Positions 25,465-35,044 of a stretch of DNA of 64,000 bases are shown piece by piece (the stretch's first letter is position 1; every line of letters starts with the position of its first letter). The notes beneath the pieces were generated by a model, which did no database searches, was not told the origin of the DNA, and saw only the letters and a program-made list of their open reading frames with translations. Origin of the DNA: Lolliginicoccus lacisalsi (GTDB lineage Bacteria; Actinomycetota; Actinomycetes; Mycobacteriales; Mycobacteriaceae). The position numbers were made by a program, and so were the translations under genes. Location of the stretch: positions 124,001 to 188,000 of the forward strand of contig NZ_JACYWE010000005.1 of NCBI RefSeq assembly GCF_014841105.1, written 5' to 3'.

Positions 25465-27198
25465 CTAGAACAGGTGGTAGCGCTGGGCGAGGGGCAGTTC
25501 TGTGGCGGGCTCGGCCTCCCACACCTCGCCGTCGATGCGCACCTCGAACGTGTCAGGGTTGACCTCGATGCGGGGCATGGCGCTGTTGTGCGGCATGTGC
25601 TCCTTGCCGATCTGGCGGGCGCTGCTGACGGGCACGAGGCGGCGGTCGCAGGCGATGCGGCTCGACAAGTGGGCGTCGAGCGCGGCGGGCGCGACGAAGT
25701 GCACCGAGGTTCCCGCCGCGACCTCGGGGTAGGCACCGAACATGGGCCGGGGCAGGTAGGGCTGCGGGGTGGGGATGGAGGCGTTCGCGTCCCCCATCGC
25801 TGCCCAGGCGATGGCGCCGCCCTTGATGACGAGGTCGGGGCGGAGGCCGAAGAACGCGGGGTCCCACAAGACGAGGTCGGCGAGCTTTCCTGGCTCGATC
25901 GAGCCGATCTCCCCGTCGAGGCCGTGCGCGATGGCGGGGCAGATCGTGTATTTGGAGATGTAGCGGCGCACCCGGTTGTTGTCCGCGCCGTTGTCCCCGC
26001 CCCCGTCGCCGGGCAGCGGGCCGCGTCGTACCTTCATCATGTGCGCGGATTGCCAGGTGCGGGAGATGACCTCGCCGACGCGGCCCATCGCCTGCGAGTC
26101 GCTGCCGATCATCGAGATGGCGCCGATGTCGTGGAGGAGGTCCTCCGCGGCGATCGTGGACGGCCTGATGCGGGATTCGGCGAAGGCGAGGTCCTCGGGG
26201 ATCGACGGGCTGAGGTGGTGGCACACCATGAGCATGTCGAGGTGCTCGTCGACGGTGTTGCGGGTGAAGGGCCGCGTGGGGTTGGTGGAGCTCGGGAGCA
26301 CGTTGGGGTGCGCGGCGACGGTGATGATGTCCGGCGCGTGGCCGCCGCCCGCTCCCTCGGTGTGGTAGGCGTGGATGCTGCGGCCCTTGATGGCGCGGAG
26401 GGTGGACTCGACGTATCCGGCCTCGTTGAGCGTGTCGGAGTGCAGGGCCACTTGCACGCCCGAGCCGTCGGCCACGCGCAGGCAGGCGTCGATCGCGGCG
26501 GGGGTGGAGCCCCAGTCCTCGTGGAGCTTGAGCCCGGAGGCGCCCGCGCGCACTTGCTCCCACATCGCGTCCTCGCTGACCGTGTTGCCGCGGCCGAGCA
26601 GGGCGATGTTCATGGGCCAGGCGTCGAGGGCTTCGAGCATGCGGGCGAGGTGCCAGCCGCCGGGGGTGACGGTGGTGGCCTTGGAGCCCTCCGCGGGGCC
26701 GGTGCCGCCACCGATCATCGTGGTAATCCCGGAGCCGATGCCTTCTTCCATCAGCTGGGGGCACACGAAGTGGACGTGGCAGTCGATGCCACCGGCGGTG
26801 AGGATCTTGCCGTTGCCGGCGATGATCTCCGTGGAGGGGCCGATCACGAGCGAGGGGGTCACCCCGTCCATGGTGTCGGGGTTGCCGGCCTTGCCGATGC
26901 CGCTGAGGCGACCATCGCGGATGCCGACGTCGGCCTTGATGATGCCCCAGTGGTCGATGATGATCGCGCCGGTGATGACGGTGTCCGGCGCGCCGTCCAC
27001 GCGGGTGACGCGGCCCTGGCCCATGGATTCACGGATGACCTTGCCACCGCCAAAGACTGCCTCGTCGCCTGCCCGCTCGGGCCCGCCACTGCGGTCCTCG
27101 GTGATCTCGATGAACAGGCTGGTATCGGCGAGGCGGACCTGGTCGCCGGTGGTGGGGCCGAAGAGCTCGGCGTAGCGGGCGCGGCTGATCGACGTCAT
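25465..27198 (-). CDS. ureC: Urease alpha subunit (catalytic)
   Basis: This 577 aa protein is full length (usual about 570). Nickel ligands H141 and H143 lie in [11 protein letters not shown], the carbamylated Lys is K224 in [11 protein letters not shown], and the flap/catalytic His is in [13 protein letters not shown]. It splits urea into ammonia and carbamate in the cytosol. The first ATG overlaps the ureB stop by 4 bp. Nothing suggests loss of function. Confidence 0.98.
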   Translation of the reverse strand: MTSISRARYAELFGPTTGDQVRLADTSLFIEITEDRSGGPERAGDEAVFGGGKVIRESMGQGRVTRVDGAPDTVITGAIIIDHWGIIKADVGIRDGRLSGIGKAGNPDTMDGVTPSLVIGPSTEIIAGNGKILTAGGIDCHVHFVCPQLMEEGIGSGITTMIGGGTGPAEGSKATTVTPGGWHLARMLEALDAWPMNIALLGRGNTVSEDAMWEQVRAGASGLKLHEDWGSTPAAIDACLRVADGSGVQVALHSDTLNEAGYVESTLRAIKGRSIHAYHTEGAGGGHAPDIITVAAHPNVLPSSTNPTRPFTRNTVDEHLDMLMVCHHLSPSIPEDLAFAESRIRPSTIAAEDLLHDIGAISMIGSDSQAMGRVGEVISRTWQSAHMMKVRRGPLPGDGGGDNGADNNRVRRYISKYTICPAIAHGLDGEIGSIEPGKLADLVLWDPAFFGLRPDLVIKGGAIAWAAMGDANASIPTPQPYLPRPMFGAYPEVAAGTSVHFVAPAALDAHLSSRIACDRRLVPVSSARQIGKEHMPHNSAMPRIEVNPDTFEVRIDGEVWEAEPATELPLAQRYHLF

Positions 27199-27509
27199 GA
27201 GCGGTCCAGCTTTCCGGGTGGGGTGAGGCTGAGCCCGTGCACCTCGCGGGCCCCTCCGATGGCAACCAGCGACACGGCGTGGGCGAGGCCGGGCTCGAAG
27301 CGCACTGCCGTGCCAGCGGGGATGTCGAGGCGGTAGCCGTGGGCGGCGGCGCGATCGAAGCGCAGGGACTCGTTGGCCTGGGCGAAGTGGAAGTGGCTGC
27401 CGACCTGGATGGGGCGGTCGCCGTCGTTGATCACCTCGAGGACGGTGCGGGCCGCGCCGGGGCTGAGCTCGATCTCGCCGGGCGCGGTGCGGATCTCTCC
27501 GGGAATCAT
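27195..27509 (-). CDS. ureB: Urease beta subunit
   Basis: This 104 aa protein starts [18 protein letters not shown]. The ATG at 27509 has GGAG just upstream. [19 protein letters not shown] is the family signature. It is a structural subunit of the (UreABC)3 enzyme. It overlaps ureC by 4 bp. Confidence 0.97.
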   Translation of the reverse strand: MIPGEIRTAPGEIELSPGAARTVLEVINDGDRPIQVGSHFHFAQANESLRFDRAAAHGYRLDIPAGTAVRFEPGLAHAVSLVAIGGAREVHGLSLTPPGKLDRS

Positions 27510-27519
27510 GGGAGGCTCC

Positions 27520-27822
27520 TTACGAGATGGGGCGGTGGACGGTGACGAGCTTGGTGCCATCAGGGAAGGTCGCCTCGACCTGAACGTCGTGGATCATCTC
27601 GGGCACGCCCTCCATCACCTCGTCGCGACCGAGGACCTCTCGGCCGGACGTCATCAGTTCGGCGACGGTGCGGCCGTCGCGGGCGCCCTCGAGCACGTGG
27701 TCAGTGATGATCGCGATCGCCTCGGGGTAGTTGAGCGAGAGGCCGCGTTGCTGGCGGCGGCGCGCGACCTCAGCGGCGTAGCTGATCATCAGGCGTTCCT
27801 GCTCGTGCGGCGTCAGGCGCAT
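27520..27822 (-). CDS. ureA: Urease gamma subunit
   Basis: This 100 aa protein starts [20 protein letters not shown], exactly the usual UreA length and opening. The ATG at 27822 is preceded by GAGGA; the extended frame upstream is not credible. [23 protein letters not shown] and [17 protein letters not shown] are family signatures. First gene of ureABCFGD. No nickel-responsive or nitrogen-control site was recognised upstream. Confidence 0.97.
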   Translation of the reverse strand: MRLTPHEQERLMISYAAEVARRRQQRGLSLNYPEAIAIITDHVLEGARDGRTVAELMTSGREVLGRDEVMEGVPEMIHDVQVEATFPDGTKLVTVHRPIS

Positions 27823-27982
27823 GGATCCTCCTCGATGCCGGGCTGGGGCCGGGCTGGGCGATGGCAACGACGTTAGCAGCCTCCCGGCCGCTGGAAGGCG
27901 ACGAGCCGGGCGCGCGAGGGGGTGGCGATGGAGGGTTTTACGCAAGGTTTACAGCGGGACGGGCGGTGGGCCCTGCAACTCG

Positions 27983-28008
27983 ACTTGCCTTTGTGGAAAG
28001 TACTTGCC
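27983..28008 (+). promoter_or_regulatory. Paired ACTTGCC direct repeats, candidate operator of the membrane protein/wHTH pair
   Basis: ACTTGCC occurs at 27983-27989 and 28002-28008, 19 bp apart, flanking the inverted repeat CTTT-GTGG-AAAG (27989-28000). The element is 12 bp before the ATG of the membrane protein whose partner is a winged-helix regulator, so autoregulation at this site is plausible. Confidence 0.5.
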
Positions 28009-28019
28009 AAAATCGCTTC

Positions 28020-28475
28020 ATGAACAACATGGACGGCACTGCTCCCCCTTCCGCGACCGAGGCCGACCGGCTGCTCGGAGAGGCCCGCCGCCTCGCCCGC
28101 TCGAGCCACGACGCTGCTTGGCCCTGGATCGCCTTCCTGCTCGGGCTCGGTGCCACGACCTCCATGGCGTTCCTCGCCTTCGGCACGACCACTCGCCCCG
28201 ATGCGCCCACGGCAGGAAACACCGCAGTGGTGCTCGGCATGCTCGCCTGGGTCGGCGCGCTGATGGCCTTCGCCATCGGTCGGGCGCGCGGGGCAAGGCG
28301 CGGGTTCGGGCGTCGCTGGATCCTCTACATCACCGCCTGGGCCGCCACCTACATCATCGGCCTGCTCATCGGCAGCATCTGGTTCGCCGGCAACCTGGCG
28401 TACTGGACGATCGCCGCCACCGCCGTCGGAGTGGCCTGCATCGTCGGCGCCGTGCTGGAGTCGCGCCGTGGATGA
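28020..28475 (+). CDS. Small four-helix membrane protein, partner of a wHTH regulator
   Basis: This 151 aa protein begins MNNMDGTAPPSATEADRLLG with a soluble N-terminus of about 35 residues. Four hydrophobic segments follow (WIAFLLGLGATTSMAFLAFG, AVVLGMLAWVGALMAFAIG, ILYITAWAATYIIGLLIGSI, YWTIAATAVGVACIVGAVL). The Arg-rich stretch RARGARRGFGRR lies between helices 2 and 3. The next gene overlaps by 8 bp. No characterised family recognised; paired membrane protein plus wHTH genes of this kind are common in actinobacteria. Confidence 0.75.
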   Translation: MNNMDGTAPPSATEADRLLGEARRLARSSHDAAWPWIAFLLGLGATTSMAFLAFGTTTRPDAPTAGNTAVVLGMLAWVGALMAFAIGRARGARRGFGRRWILYITAWAATYIIGLLIGSIWFAGNLAYWTIAATAVGVACIVGAVLESRRG

Positions 28476-28785
28476 CGCTCAGGCGCCGCACCCGCGCGCC
28501 CGGCTCGTCGATCCGCTCCACCATCCTGTCCGGTTCTCGCTGGCCGCAGCGCTCGCGCACGCCGACTCGATGGAGTTCCGCGAGGCCCGGGACCTCCTGC
28601 AGGTCTCCGACTCCGTGCTGAGCAAGCAGGCATCGCAGCTCGAGGCGGCAGGGTTGGTGCGGATCAAGAAGGGCCACGTCGGAAAGCGGCCGCGCACATG
28701 GCTCTCGCTGACGCCCGAGGGGCACGGCAAATGGCGCCAGCACCTGCAGGCATTGCAAGACATCGCCGAAGGACGCGCGCCGTGA
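28468..28785 (+). CDS. Winged helix-turn-helix transcriptional regulator
   Basis: This 105 aa protein starts with GTG inside the previous gene. FREARDLLQVSDSVLSKQAS is the helix-turn-helix and GLVRIKKGHVGKRPRTWLSLTPEG the wing, as in MarR/HTH_34-type one-domain regulators. With no ligand domain it probably responds through, or simply controls, its membrane partner. The direct repeats at 27983-28008 are a candidate binding site. Confidence 0.85.
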   Translation: MDDAQAPHPRARLVDPLHHPVRFSLAAALAHADSMEFREARDLLQVSDSVLSKQASQLEAAGLVRIKKGHVGKRPRTWLSLTPEGHGKWRQHLQALQDIAEGRAP

Positions 28786-28812
28786 GACGATTGGTCCGAA
28801 CCCAATCCGTAC

Positions 28813-29427
28813 ATGAAGGGGATTGCCGTGGGAATCCTGATCGCAGTCATCGTGCTGGTCGTCATTGTCATCGCCGTCCTGGCCTTCTGGGTCATGGGCA
28901 TCTACAACGGGCTCGTCACCCGGCGCAATGGCTACCAGAACGCGTTCGCCCAGATCGACGTGCAGCTCACGCGCCGCCACGATCTCATCCCGAACCTCGT
29001 CGAGACCGCCAAGGGCTACATCAAGCATGAGCGCGAGACCCTCGAGGGTGTCATCCAGGCCCGCAACAGCGCCGTGACCGCGCAGAACTCCGCGCGCAAG
29101 GCGCCGGGCGACCCGCAGGCGATGGGCGATCTCTCCGGCGCGGAGAACCAGCTGACGCAGTCGCTCGGGCGCATGTTCGCCCTCTCCGAGGCCTACCCGG
29201 ACCTCAAGGCCAACCAGAACATGATGCAGCTCTCCGAGGAGCTCACCTCCACCGAGAACCGGGTCGCGTTCGCCCGCCAGGCGTTCAACGATGCCGTCAC
29301 CGCCTACAACATCAAGCGCGAGGTCTTCCCGGGCAGCATCATCGCCGGGATGTTCAACTTCCAGCCCGCCGCGCTGCTCGAGGCCGAGGGCCCGGAGACC
29401 CGCGAGGTCCCGAAGATCTCCTTCTAG
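28813..29427 (+). CDS. LemA family protein
   Basis: This 204 aa protein has one N-terminal membrane helix (VGILIAVIVLVVIVIAVLAFW) and a cytoplasmic or periplasmic helical bundle. NGLVTRRNGYQNAFAQIDVQ and LTRRHDLIPNLVETAKGYIK are LemA family signatures. LemA proteins are often next to M48 or other membrane peptidases, as here, and may be adaptors for them. Usual length is 180-200 aa. It is followed after 102 bp by the peptidase gene. Confidence 0.92.
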   Translation: MKGIAVGILIAVIVLVVIVIAVLAFWVMGIYNGLVTRRNGYQNAFAQIDVQLTRRHDLIPNLVETAKGYIKHERETLEGVIQARNSAVTAQNSARKAPGDPQAMGDLSGAENQLTQSLGRMFALSEAYPDLKANQNMMQLSEELTSTENRVAFARQAFNDAVTAYNIKREVFPGSIIAGMFNFQPAALLEAEGPETREVPKISF

Positions 29428-29529
29428 GCCGCCGCTCGCCCGCGCCGCGCTGTGCCCGGCAGCGCGGCGCACCGCGTCCGCCCCGGCAGGACGTTCCGCC
29501 CCGCCACCCCGCGCAGATGAGGGTCCACC

Positions 29530-31506
29530 ATGAACTTCTTCGAACGCCAGATCGAGGTCCGCAAGTCCTCGCGCCGCCTCGTCGTGCTGTTCGTCCTCGC
29601 CGTGATCTCGATCATCGTGGTGATCAACCTCGTGATCGGAGGCATGTCGATCGCCAACGGGGCAACGCCCGCCGAAGTGGCATCGCTGGCCGTGGTGGTC
29701 TCGATCGGCACGGCAGGGATCATCGGTGGCGTCTCGCTCGTGCGCACGCTCATGCTGCGCAACGGGGGCGGCCCGGCGGTGGCCCGCAGCGTCGGTGCGG
29801 TCCCGGTGCCGGAGAACACCACGGATCCGCGCCTGCGCCGGTACCGCAATGTCGTCGAGGAGATCGCGATCGCCTCCTCGACCCCCGTGCCGGAGCTGTT
29901 CATCATGCCCAACGAGCGCGGCATCAACGCGTTCGCCGCCGGCTACAGCCCCAACGATGCCGCCATCGCTGTGACGGCTGGCGCTCTCGAGCGCCTCAAC
30001 CGCGATGAGCTGCAAGGCGTCATCGCCCATGAGTTCGCGCACGTCGTCAATGGCGATATGCGGCTGAACATCCGGCTCATCGGCGTGCTGTTCGGCATCA
30101 CCGCGCTCGCCATCATCGGTCGGCTCGCCTTCTACGCGGGCGGCTCGGGCCGCTCGAGCAAGAACAACAACGCCGTCCCCATCGTTCTCGTCGGCCTAGT
30201 AGTCATGGCGGCGGGCTATATCGGGGTGTTCTTCGGGCGGCTCATCAAGGCGGCGGTCTCACGGCAGCGCGAGCACCTCGCCGACGCCTCCGCGGTGCAG
30301 TTCACCCGGCAGACCGAGGGGCTCGCGGGGGCGCTGAAGAAGATCGGCGGCCTCGATGAGGGCTCGCGGCTGCGCTCCGCCAAGGCCGAGGACGTCAGCC
30401 ACATGCTGTTCGGCGAGGGGCTCAGCTTCTCGTCGATGTTCGCCACCCACCCGCCGCTCGTCGAGCGCATCAAGCTGCTCGAGCCCGGGTTCGACGAGAA
30501 GAAGCTCGACTCGCTGCGCAGCCAGTGGCGCTCGGCCCCGCCCAACGGGCTCGAGGAGGACCAGCGCCTCGGGCTCGCCGCCCCGCAGGACGGCAACCCG
30601 GCACAAGCCCAGCCGCGCCGGTCCCCCGCGCAGCAGCCCCGGCAGGCCACGGGCACCGCGGCCCCGGTGCCGCCGCAACACGTGCGCGTCGATGCCCGGC
30701 AACTCGTCGAGCGCGTCGGCGATCCCACTGCTTCCTCCTACGACCAGGGCCAGGCGCTGCGCCGAGCGCTTCCCGAGCCGCTCGTCGAGCAGGCCCACGA
30801 CCCCGTCGAGGTGATCGCCCTGGTATGCGGGCTGCTGCTCTCCGCCGACCAGCGCGTGCGCGCCGCCCAGCACCAGATCCTCGCGCAGCGGCTCGGCCCC
30901 GGACCTGCCGACGCCGCCTGGCACAGTGGCGCGGCCACCGCCGGCCTCGATCCGCGCCTGCGCCTGCCGCTCGTCGAGATCGCCTTCCCTGCCCTGCGCC
31001 GCCGCTCCCCCGACGAGCTCGAGCGCCTCATGGCGGTGCTCAGCGAGCTCATCGGCGCCGATGGGAAGGTCAGCGTGTTCGAGTACAGCCTCGGCACGCT
31101 GGTGTTCACGGGCTTGCACGAATCGATGCACCACAAGCCCTCCTGGAGCGGCAAGCGGCAGGACCTGCGCTCCGCCGCTTCGGCCATCGCGATGCTGCTC
31201 GCCGTCCTCGCGCGGGTGGGCAACCCGGACCCGGGCAAGGCCGAGGCCGCGTATGCATCGGGGATGGCGACGATCCTTCCAGGCTCGGCCATCGCGTTCG
31301 CGCTGCCTCCCGAGGGCGTGATCGCGCTCGAGCAGGCCTGGCCAGTGCTCGATGGCCTGCGGGGCGAGGACAAGGCCCGGCTCGTGGAGGCTCTCGTGAC
31401 CGTGGTGCTGCATGACGAGCAGCTCACCGTCGAGGAAGGCGAGCTCGTGCGCGCGGTGTGCGCGGTGCTGCATTGCCCCGTCCCGCCGCTCGGCGCGATG
31501 TCCTGA
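29530..31506 (+). CDS. M48 (HtpX-like) membrane metallopeptidase with long C-terminal extension
   Basis: The protein is 658 aa, about twice HtpX. Two N-terminal helices are followed by the zinc motif HEFAH (H167, E168, H171) with the third ligand at E248 in SRQREHLADASAV; two more helices lie at about 182-205 and 217-240. The peptidase part ends near residue 335. A Pro/Ala/Gln linker (about 360-385) leads to a 270-residue helical domain with ELIGADGKVSVFEYSLG and VVLHDEQLTVEEGELVRAVC, which recalls TerB-like calcium-site helices. The enzyme probably degrades damaged membrane proteins; the fusion is unusual. LemA upstream is the likely partner. Confidence 0.9.
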   Translation: MNFFERQIEVRKSSRRLVVLFVLAVISIIVVINLVIGGMSIANGATPAEVASLAVVVSIGTAGIIGGVSLVRTLMLRNGGGPAVARSVGAVPVPENTTDPRLRRYRNVVEEIAIASSTPVPELFIMPNERGINAFAAGYSPNDAAIAVTAGALERLNRDELQGVIAHEFAHVVNGDMRLNIRLIGVLFGITALAIIGRLAFYAGGSGRSSKNNNAVPIVLVGLVVMAAGYIGVFFGRLIKAAVSRQREHLADASAVQFTRQTEGLAGALKKIGGLDEGSRLRSAKAEDVSHMLFGEGLSFSSMFATHPPLVERIKLLEPGFDEKKLDSLRSQWRSAPPNGLEEDQRLGLAAPQDGNPAQAQPRRSPAQQPRQATGTAAPVPPQHVRVDARQLVERVGDPTASSYDQGQALRRALPEPLVEQAHDPVEVIALVCGLLLSADQRVRAAQHQILAQRLGPGPADAAWHSGAATAGLDPRLRLPLVEIAFPALRRRSPDELERLMAVLSELIGADGKVSVFEYSLGTLVFTGLHESMHHKPSWSGKRQDLRSAASAIAMLLAVLARVGNPDPGKAEAAYASGMATILPGSAIAFALPPEGVIALEQAWPVLDGLRGEDKARLVEALVTVVLHDEQLTVEEGELVRAVCAVLHCPVPPLGAMS

Positions 31507-31559
31507 GCGCAGGTAGCGTGGAGTCCGCACGCCCCCCCGAACCCTGTCGGAAGGACCCC

Positions 31560-32009
31560 ATGAACGGCAACACGATCTCCGTCGAGCGTGTCATCGACGC
31601 TGAGCCAGCACGGATCTTCGCGTTGCTCGCTGACGCGTCGCAGCATTCGGTCTTTGATGGCTCCGGCACCGTGAGGGGCACGCGCGGCAGCACCACGCCG
31701 CTCGAGCTCGGGTCGAAATTCGGGATGTCGATGAAGTGGGGAGTCGCCTACTCGACGGTCAACACGGTCATCGAGCTCTCGCCGCAGCAGCGCATCGCCT
31801 GGCAGACCACCGGGTTCGGCGGCCTCATCGGTGGGCGCATCTGGCGCTACGAGCTCGAGCCCGTCGACGGGGGCACGCTGGTGCGCGAGACGTGGGATAT
31901 CTCCGAGGACAAGCAGCGCTTCCTGCTCAAGCGCAGCTCGATCCCCGGCGTCACCGAGGCGAACATCACGCGAACCCTGGAGCGGTTGGCCGAAGCGGTC
32001 TCCGGGTAG
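31560..32009 (+). CDS. SRPBCC (START-like) ligand-binding protein
   Basis: This 149 aa protein shows the polyketide cyclase/SRPBCC layout: SVERVIDAEPARIFALLADA at the start, GSKFGMSMKWGVAYSTVNTV in the middle and a C-terminal helix (TEANITRTLERLAEAV). The family binds hydrophobic ligands in a deep cavity; the ligand is unknown. The ATG at 31560 is in a GGAAGGACCCC context. It converges on the next gene. Confidence 0.82.
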   Translation: MNGNTISVERVIDAEPARIFALLADASQHSVFDGSGTVRGTRGSTTPLELGSKFGMSMKWGVAYSTVNTVIELSPQQRIAWQTTGFGGLIGGRIWRYELEPVDGGTLVRETWDISEDKQRFLLKRSSIPGVTEANITRTLERLAEAVSG

Positions 32010-32023
32010 CCGACCGGGCCGAC

Positions 32024-32800
32024 TTACCGGGCGAGGTAGTCCGCGTAGGTTCCCTTCCCTGTCGCATTGGCCGGGCACAGGAGCTTGCCCTCATCGATCG
32101 CGGCGCCGACCCTGCCAGGGACGGGCACCACGATGATCTTCTTGCGGCGCGCCCGGCCCGTTCCCGAGGCACTTGCCCGGGCCGCGAGGTACTGCTCGGC
32201 GAGGCGCTCGATCGTGGTCTCCTCGGGGCCGCCGATATCCTCGGCCCTGCCATCCACCGGGTTCTCGGCGAGCTCGACGAGCCTGGCAGCGACCTCGCGC
32301 ACCTCGATCGGCTGGATCCGCGCGCGCGGGACCATCATTGCCGGAAGGCGCTTCTGCGACCGGAACAGCATGGTCGGCAGATCATGGAACTGGGTAGCTC
32401 GCAGGATGGTGTGCGGCAGCCGCGATCCCGCGATGAGCCGCTCGACGAGCACCTTGCGCTTGTAGTAGGGCATCGGCACGTCGTCGATCCCGACGATGGA
32501 GATGTAGATCAGCCGCGGCGTGCCCGATTTCCGCGCCGCCTCGATGAGGCAGGTGGCCTGCTTGGCGTCGGTGGTGCCCTGCTTTGCCGTGGCGGAGGCG
32601 CAGTGGATGATCGTGCCGACCCCGGCGACAGCGGCGTCGATGCCCACTCCCGTCACGAGATCACCCAGCGCCCATTCCGCGCCACCTGCGCGCTCGGGCC
32701 GGGCCTTGCGGCTGAGGGCGCGCACCGCGTGCCCGCGCGCCACGAGCTGATCGACGACGTGCGCCCCTAGGGTCCTGGTACCGCCCGTGACAAGGATCAT
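32024..32800 (-). CDS. NAD(P)-binding epimerase/reductase-like protein (atypical SDR)
   Basis: This 258 aa protein begins MILVTGGTRTLGAHVVDQLV, a Rossmann glycine motif of the atypical SDR (NmrA/NAD(P)H-binding) type. IIHCASATAKQGTTDAKQ and PRLIYISIVGIDDVPMPYYK follow, with YxxxK degenerated to YYKRK, so it may bind rather than turn over a substrate. GGGAGAG precedes the ATG. No pathway context: neighbours are an SRPBCC protein and a divergent amidohydrolase. Confidence 0.82.
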   Translation of the reverse strand: MILVTGGTRTLGAHVVDQLVARGHAVRALSRKARPERAGGAEWALGDLVTGVGIDAAVAGVGTIIHCASATAKQGTTDAKQATCLIEAARKSGTPRLIYISIVGIDDVPMPYYKRKVLVERLIAGSRLPHTILRATQFHDLPTMLFRSQKRLPAMMVPRARIQPIEVREVAARLVELAENPVDGRAEDIGGPEETTIERLAEQYLAARASASGTGRARRKKIIVVPVPGRVGAAIDEGKLLCPANATGKGTYADYLAR

Positions 32801-32944
32801 TGTGGCTCTCCCTGGTGACCAGCTGCTGCTGCGTTCCGGTTCTTCCCGATCATTGTGCATCAGCGGGCGCGGATGCGGGGGCCGGGCTGATCGGGCCGCG
32901 CCAAGTTGGCACCGGACGATGCGGCGGCTGGCAGACTGGCTCCC

Positions 32945-34192
32945 GTGAGCCCCGGCGACAACCTGACCCATGCCAGCATCGAGGTCCGTGGCGGCACGAT
33001 CCTCACGATGGATGACGATGCCACGGTCATCGAGGATTCCTCGATCCTGGTGCGCGATGGCCGCATCGCCTCGATCGGCAGCGACCGCGGCGACCCTCCC
33101 GGGGCGGGCGATACGGTGATCGATGCCTCGGGCTGCGTGATCCTGCCCGGGTTCGCCAATGCCCACACGCACCTGGCGATGACGCTGTTCCGTGGCCTCG
33201 CCGACGATGTGGACCTGCAATCGTTCCTCGAGCGCGTCGTGGGCGAGGAATCCTCCACGCTCACCCCCGACCGCGTCCATCACGGCGTGCTCGATGCGTG
33301 CCGCGAGTCCTTGCTCGCCGGGACCACCGACGCGCTCGACATGTACTGGTTCCCCGACAGCGCCGTGAAAGCGGGCATCGACCTGGGAATGCGCGTGCAT
33401 ACCGGCGAGGCGTTCGCGGGCTTTCCCACCCCCGAGCGGCGCTCGGTGGAGGAGAAGCTCGACGCGCTCACCGCGTCCGGGGAGCGCGTGCCCTGGCTGA
33501 TGCCGCACAGCGTGTACGCGCTCGACGACGAGCAACTGCGGCGCATCGCGGGGACCGCGGAGCAGCTTGGTTCCCGCATCCATGTCCACGCCGCGGAGAA
33601 CGCCGGGGAGATCAAGCTCGTGCGGGAGCAGCATGGCGCCACCCCGATCGAGGTGCTCGCCCGCACGGGCCTGCTCACCTCCCGGACGGTGATCGCCCAT
33701 GCCGTGCACCTGACAGACCGCGATATCGCACAGATCGCCGAAGCGGGCGCCACGGTGGCGCATTGCCCGTGGTCGAACCTGAAGCTGGCCTCCGGGGTAG
33801 CGCCGGTGCGCGCGCTCCTCGATGCCGGGGTGCGCGTGGCGCTGGGCACCGATGGCGCGGTGAGCAGCAACAGCCTGGACATGTGGAGCACGTTGCGGCT
33901 CGCGGCGGTACTGCACAAGAACCGGGAGAGCAACCCGGCGAGCCTCGGGGCGCGGGCCGTGCTGGCCATGGCGACCCGGCATGGTGCCGAGGCACTGGGC
34001 TTGCGGGGCGGCGGCATTCTGGCCCCCGGTCATTCTGCGACGCTGCAGGTCGTGGATCTCTCGGGGCCCCACCACGCGGGCCTGGGCGATGCGTGGTCGC
34101 AGCTCGTCTACTCGGCGCGGCCTAGTGATGTGCGCGATGTGCTCGTCGATGGCGAGATCGTGGTGCGGGACCGCAGGCTGTGCCGGGGCTAG
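32945..34192 (+). CDS. Amidohydrolase of the cytosine deaminase/TrzN-MtaD group
   Basis: The protein is 415 aa from a GTG at 32945; a TTG 39 bp upstream is an alternative, and neither has a strong ribosome site. The metal-binding HxH is in FANAHTHLAMTLFRG, further ligands are in HVHAAENAGE and VIAHAVHL, and the Asp in VALGTDGAVSSNSLDMW. This is the SAH/5-methylthioadenosine deaminase and chlorohydrolase-like group, which removes amino or halide groups from heterocycles. The substrate is not inferable. Confidence 0.88.
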   Translation: MSPGDNLTHASIEVRGGTILTMDDDATVIEDSSILVRDGRIASIGSDRGDPPGAGDTVIDASGCVILPGFANAHTHLAMTLFRGLADDVDLQSFLERVVGEESSTLTPDRVHHGVLDACRESLLAGTTDALDMYWFPDSAVKAGIDLGMRVHTGEAFAGFPTPERRSVEEKLDALTASGERVPWLMPHSVYALDDEQLRRIAGTAEQLGSRIHVHAAENAGEIKLVREQHGATPIEVLARTGLLTSRTVIAHAVHLTDRDIAQIAEAGATVAHCPWSNLKLASGVAPVRALLDAGVRVALGTDGAVSSNSLDMWSTLRLAAVLHKNRESNPASLGARAVLAMATRHGAEALGLRGGGILAPGHSATLQVVDLSGPHHAGLGDAWSQLVYSARPSDVRDVLVDGEIVVRDRRLCRG

Positions 34193-34216
34193 CCCTGCCG
34201 CGCTAGCCCGTCCCCC

Positions 34217-34894
34217 TTAGAACAGGTACTGGTGGTGGACGAGGGCGTCGAGGATGAGCAGCGCCCCGGCGACGATGAAGATGATGCGAACCGCTCGCGG
34301 GCCGTGGCGGGGGATGAAGCGCGCGACGGTGAGGTAGCGCCGCCGGGCCGCGGGCGAGGTCCGGGTGCCCATGATGAGCACGATGATCGGCGGGATGAGT
34401 GCCACGAGGCAGTACAGGATGACGATGAGCGGCCACCAGAAGGGCAGCGGCTGGTGGGCGGCGATCATGGCGAGGCCAGCGAGATAGGGCACGGCGGTGG
34501 GGGCCTGCGCGAGGCCGATAGCGACGCCGATGGTCAGCAGCAGGGCGGGGTTGCGGCGAACGCGGATGGCCCAGGAGGGGGCAGGCCGGTCGGAGGAGGG
34601 GATCAGGGCGACAGCGATGAGGGTCACGCCGATCGCGAGCTCGGCCCAGTAGCGCAGCGCCGGTGTCATGGTGATCCCTGCCCGGTCGGCGAGGGTGCTG
34701 AACCCGAGCACGGTCAGCAGGCCGAACGCGGTGGTCATGGTGAACACGCCGAGCAGGAAGCTGATGGCGCCGGGGATCGGTGACCTGCGGGCGAGGCGGG
34801 CGTCGTAGATGATCGCGGAGATCGCCCCGACGAGCAGCACGTCGAGGGAGTCGAGCAGCGCGAACCCGGCGAGGGCCAGTACTAGTGGTGTCAT
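34217..34894 (-). CDS. GAP/Sap family membrane protein
   Basis: This 225 aa protein has six hydrophobic segments and opens LVLALAGFALLDSLDVLLVG. It matches the GAP (Sap, sulfolipid/glycopeptidolipid-addressing) group of mycolate actinobacteria, related to LysE-type exporters. In mycobacteria these help move large glycolipids to the cell surface. No glycolipid synthesis genes are adjacent. Assignment rests on the overall layout and segments such as GVAIGLAQAPTAVPYLAGLA. Confidence 0.7.
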   Translation of the reverse strand: MTPLVLALAGFALLDSLDVLLVGAISAIIYDARLARRSPIPGAISFLLGVFTMTTAFGLLTVLGFSTLADRAGITMTPALRYWAELAIGVTLIAVALIPSSDRPAPSWAIRVRRNPALLLTIGVAIGLAQAPTAVPYLAGLAMIAAHQPLPFWWPLIVILYCLVALIPPIIVLIMGTRTSPAARRRYLTVARFIPRHGPRAVRIIFIVAGALLILDALVHHQYLF

Positions 34895-35044
34895 CGCTGG
34901 GCCGGGCGGGGGTCGCGGATGCTCACCCGGACCAGCCTAGTCGGCCCGGCGGCGGGTCGTGCCGGGGTTGGCGCCCAGGGACAGTGCCCGGCGATCCCGA
35001 CGAGCGGCCGGCCCGCGCGCGACCGCGTGGGCATCCCCGGGGCG

